DNA of 64,000 nt from JACKHA01 sp041401985 (GTDB lineage Bacteria; Planctomycetota; Phycisphaerae; Phycisphaerales; UBA1924): contig JAWKTE010000016.1 in assembly GCA_041401985.1 (NCBI GenBank), forward strand, positions 1 through 64,000, in the 5' to 3' direction. This document shows, one piece after another, positions 62,502 through 64,000 of this stretch; the first letter of the stretch is position 1; every line of letters begins with the position of its first letter. The notes under the pieces were generated by a model. The model was given only the letters and a program-made list of their open reading frames with translations, was not told the origin of the DNA and did no database searches. The translations under genes were made by a program, and so were the position numbers.

Positions 62502-63197
62502 TCAGGCGACGACGGCCTGCTGGTACTTGATCTGCACGCTGGGGGTCATGGATCCGCTCACGCAGATCTTCTTGATGTAGATGCCCTTGGTCGACGAGGG
62601 GCGGGCCCGCTCGATGGTGTCCACGAAGGCCTGGAGGTTGACCGCCAGATCGGCGTCGGAGAAGGACATCTTGCCGATGATCGCGTGGACGTTGCCGCTC
62701 TTGTCGGTGCGGTACTCGAGCTTGCCGGCCGTGAACTCCTTGACGGCCTGGGCGACGTTCTGGGTCACGGTGCCGTTCTTGGGCGAGGGCATCAGGCCCT
62801 TGGGGCCGAGCACGCGTCCGAGTTTGGCCATGACACGCATCATGTCCGGGCTGGCGACCGCGACGTCGAAGTCCATCCAGCCCTTCTCGACCTCTTCGAC
62901 CAGCGACTGCCCGCCGGCCTTGACGGCGCCGGCTTCCTTGGCGGCGGCCTGCTGGTCGTCGCCGCAGAACGCGACCACGCGCTTGGACTTGCCGATGCCG
63001 TTGGGCAGGGCGACCGAGCCGCGGAGGTTCTGGTCGGCCTGGCGGGGATCGACGCCCAGGTGCATGACGATGTTGATGGTCTGGTCGAACTTGGGGGCCT
63101 TGAACTTCTTCAGCGCGGCGATGGCCTCGGGGATCTCGAGGGGCTGCTTGGGCTGGAGTTCGAGGTTGGCGGTTGTGCGCTTGTTGAACTTTGGCAT
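62502..63197 (-). CDS. rplA: Ribosomal protein L1
   Basis: The 231-residue protein matches L1: IPEAIAALKKFKAPKFDQTINIVMHLGVDPRQADQNLRGSVALPNG, MRVMAKLGRVLGPKGLMPSPKNGTV and SGNVHAIIGKMSFSDADLAVNLQAF. It binds 23S rRNA at the L1 stalk and in many bacteria represses its own operon. It starts five bases after the rplK stop. Confidence 0.97.
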   Translation of the reverse strand: MPKFNKRTTANLELQPKQPLEIPEAIAALKKFKAPKFDQTINIVMHLGVDPRQADQNLRGSVALPNGIGKSKRVVAFCGDDQQAAAKEAGAVKAGGQSLVEEVEKGWMDFDVAVASPDMMRVMAKLGRVLGPKGLMPSPKNGTVTQNVAQAVKEFTAGKLEYRTDKSGNVHAIIGKMSFSDADLAVNLQAFVDTIERARPSSTKGIYIKKICVSGSMTPSVQIKYQQAVVA

Positions 63198-63202
63198 TGG
63201 GA

Positions 63203-63631
63203 TCAGCCCTCCACCGTGACGCCCATGGAACGGGCGGTGCCCTCGATCACCCGCATCGCGGCCTCGACCGAGCCGGCGTTGAGGTCCTTGACCTTTTCTT
63301 CCGCGATCTTGCGAACGTGCGCCTTGGTGATCTTGCCGACCTTGTCCTTGTTCGGGACGCCCGAGCCCTTCTCGATGCCCGCGGCCTCCTTGATGAGCAC
63401 CGAGGCCGGGCTGGACTTGAGTTCGAACGTGAACGAGCGGTCCGAGTACGCCGTCACCACCGCGCTGATGACCTTGCCATTGAGTTTGGCGGTCGCGGCG
63501 TTGAACTGCTGGACGAACTGGCCGGGGTTCACACCCTTGGCGCCCAGCACGGGGCCGAGCGGCGGCGCGGGCGTCGCCTTGCCCCCTGGGGCCATGATCT
63601 TGAAGACCGCAGTGACTTCTTTCTTGGCCAT
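63203..63631 (-). CDS. rplK: Ribosomal protein L11
   Basis: The 142-residue protein has the N-terminal domain (TAVFKIMAPGGKATPAPPLGPVLGAKGVNPGQFVQQFNAAT) and C-terminal rRNA-binding domain (GSGVPNKDKVGKITKAHVRKIAEEKVKDLNAGSVEAAMRVIEGTARSMGVTVEG). It binds the GTPase-associated centre of 23S rRNA. Start at 63,631 (MAKKEVTAVF) has GGAGGTGG upstream and is preferred to 63,649. It is the first gene of the ribosomal run seen here; nusG is not within the window. Confidence 0.97.
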   Translation of the reverse strand: MAKKEVTAVFKIMAPGGKATPAPPLGPVLGAKGVNPGQFVQQFNAATAKLNGKVISAVVTAYSDRSFTFELKSSPASVLIKEAAGIEKGSGVPNKDKVGKITKAHVRKIAEEKVKDLNAGSVEAAMRVIEGTARSMGVTVEG

Positions 63632-63784
63632 GGCATCTCCACCTCCCACCGGACGCCTGGTGATCCGGGCTGGAAGCCCGGGTGGTTCACCAGCGACCGC
63701 CCCCGGCCAGGGGACGGTCCGCCGCGGTGGTGCGAACGGGTCTGGATGTGGCTCGCCCGGCGAGGGCCGGGGAGTCGAGCGGGA

Positions 63785-63812
63785 AGTCTAGGCGGGGGTG
63801 GGGGGAAGGCAA
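63785..63812 (-). promoter_or_regulatory. Candidate sigma-70 promoter of the rplK operon
   Basis: On the minus strand TTGCCT and TAGACT are 16 bases apart, about 150 bases upstream of the rplK start. The match is moderate. Confidence 0.4.
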
Positions 63813-63862
63813 ACGGGGGCGGGGAGTGGCGGCGATATCCTATTGAATTGCGAACAATCAGG

Positions 63863-63891
63863 TTGACAGGAACGGAGTCATGCCGTATATT
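63863..63891 (+). promoter_or_regulatory. Near-consensus sigma-70 promoter pointing out of the window
   Basis: TTGACA (63,863-63,868), a spacer of exactly 17 bases, and TATATT (63,886-63,891). Local base composition is more AT-rich than the neighbourhood. No coding start follows within the window, so a stable RNA or a gene with a long leader may lie beyond. Confidence 0.75.
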
Positions 63892-64000
63892 TCCCTTATG
63901 CTGGGCCGCGAGCCTGGCCGACGGTTCTCGCCGGATGTGGGCCGCTGCGAGAGGTTTTGAGCGAGCGGGCAGTGGATCGGGAGCGCTGGAAATGTCTGTC

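Overview
The window is high-GC DNA that most resembles a planctomycete of the Phycisphaerae type. The clues are three secreted proteins ending in a duplicated dockerin-like module that stops in ...GC, an ECF sigma factor paired with a TPR Ser/Thr kinase, a second TPR kinase, a PEP-CTERM-like secreted protein, a type IV prepilin-like protein with a planctomycete-style C-terminal domain, and an Omp85/BamA protein. No rRNA, tRNA or CRISPR array was seen, so the assignment rests on protein style only.

Layout. Positions 1-15,100 carry secreted repeat proteins (a WD/Kelch-like propeller with an Ig domain; a Kelch protein), a sigma factor with its kinase, a HARE-HTH protein, a second TPR kinase, and two phage-flavoured pieces (a TOPRIM-like protein and an orphan P27-type terminase small subunit). 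Positions 15,127-28,439 form a putative defence or stress island on the minus strand. Module A (22,164 down to 15,127) has a full-consensus sigma-54 promoter with an 18-bp palindrome upstream, then an SF1 helicase, a winged-helix protein of unknown function, a phospholipase-D-fold protein, and a sigma-54 activator with a CARF-like sensor domain. Module B (28,439 down to 23,222) has the C-terminal part of an MmeI-like DNA methyltransferase, a GIY-YIG-like protein, an SF2 helicase and a MUG113-type GIY-YIG protein, translationally coupled. Module B is cut at its 5' side by an IS630-family element with terminal inverted repeats (28,440-29,601).

Positions 29,900-51,400 are mixed chromosomal housekeeping: a PepSY-type membrane protein, groEL and groES separated by three small genes, bamA, a DCC-family protein, a prepilin-like protein, a 2-oxoacid dehydrogenase E2, a NuoI-like ferredoxin, 4-hydroxyphenylpyruvate dioxygenase, a Y1 (IS200-like) transposase flanked by mirrored REP-like repeats, and a PEP-CTERM-like protein. 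Positions 51,454-63,631 are the ribosomal/RNA polymerase cluster rplK-rplA-rplJ-rplL, a strong terminator, then rpoB-(HEPN gene, small gene)-rpoC and another strong terminator. The last 150 bases hold a near-consensus sigma-70 promoter pointing out of the window.

Reading frames are broken in many genes between 3,500 and 29,000, while the housekeeping genes are intact. Several breaks are one-base changes in homopolymers or losses of a GC dinucleotide, and some pairs compensate each other, so part of the damage may be sequence error; three in-frame stop codons (TAG, TGA, TGA) are also present. Coordinates of broken genes span the whole inferred gene.
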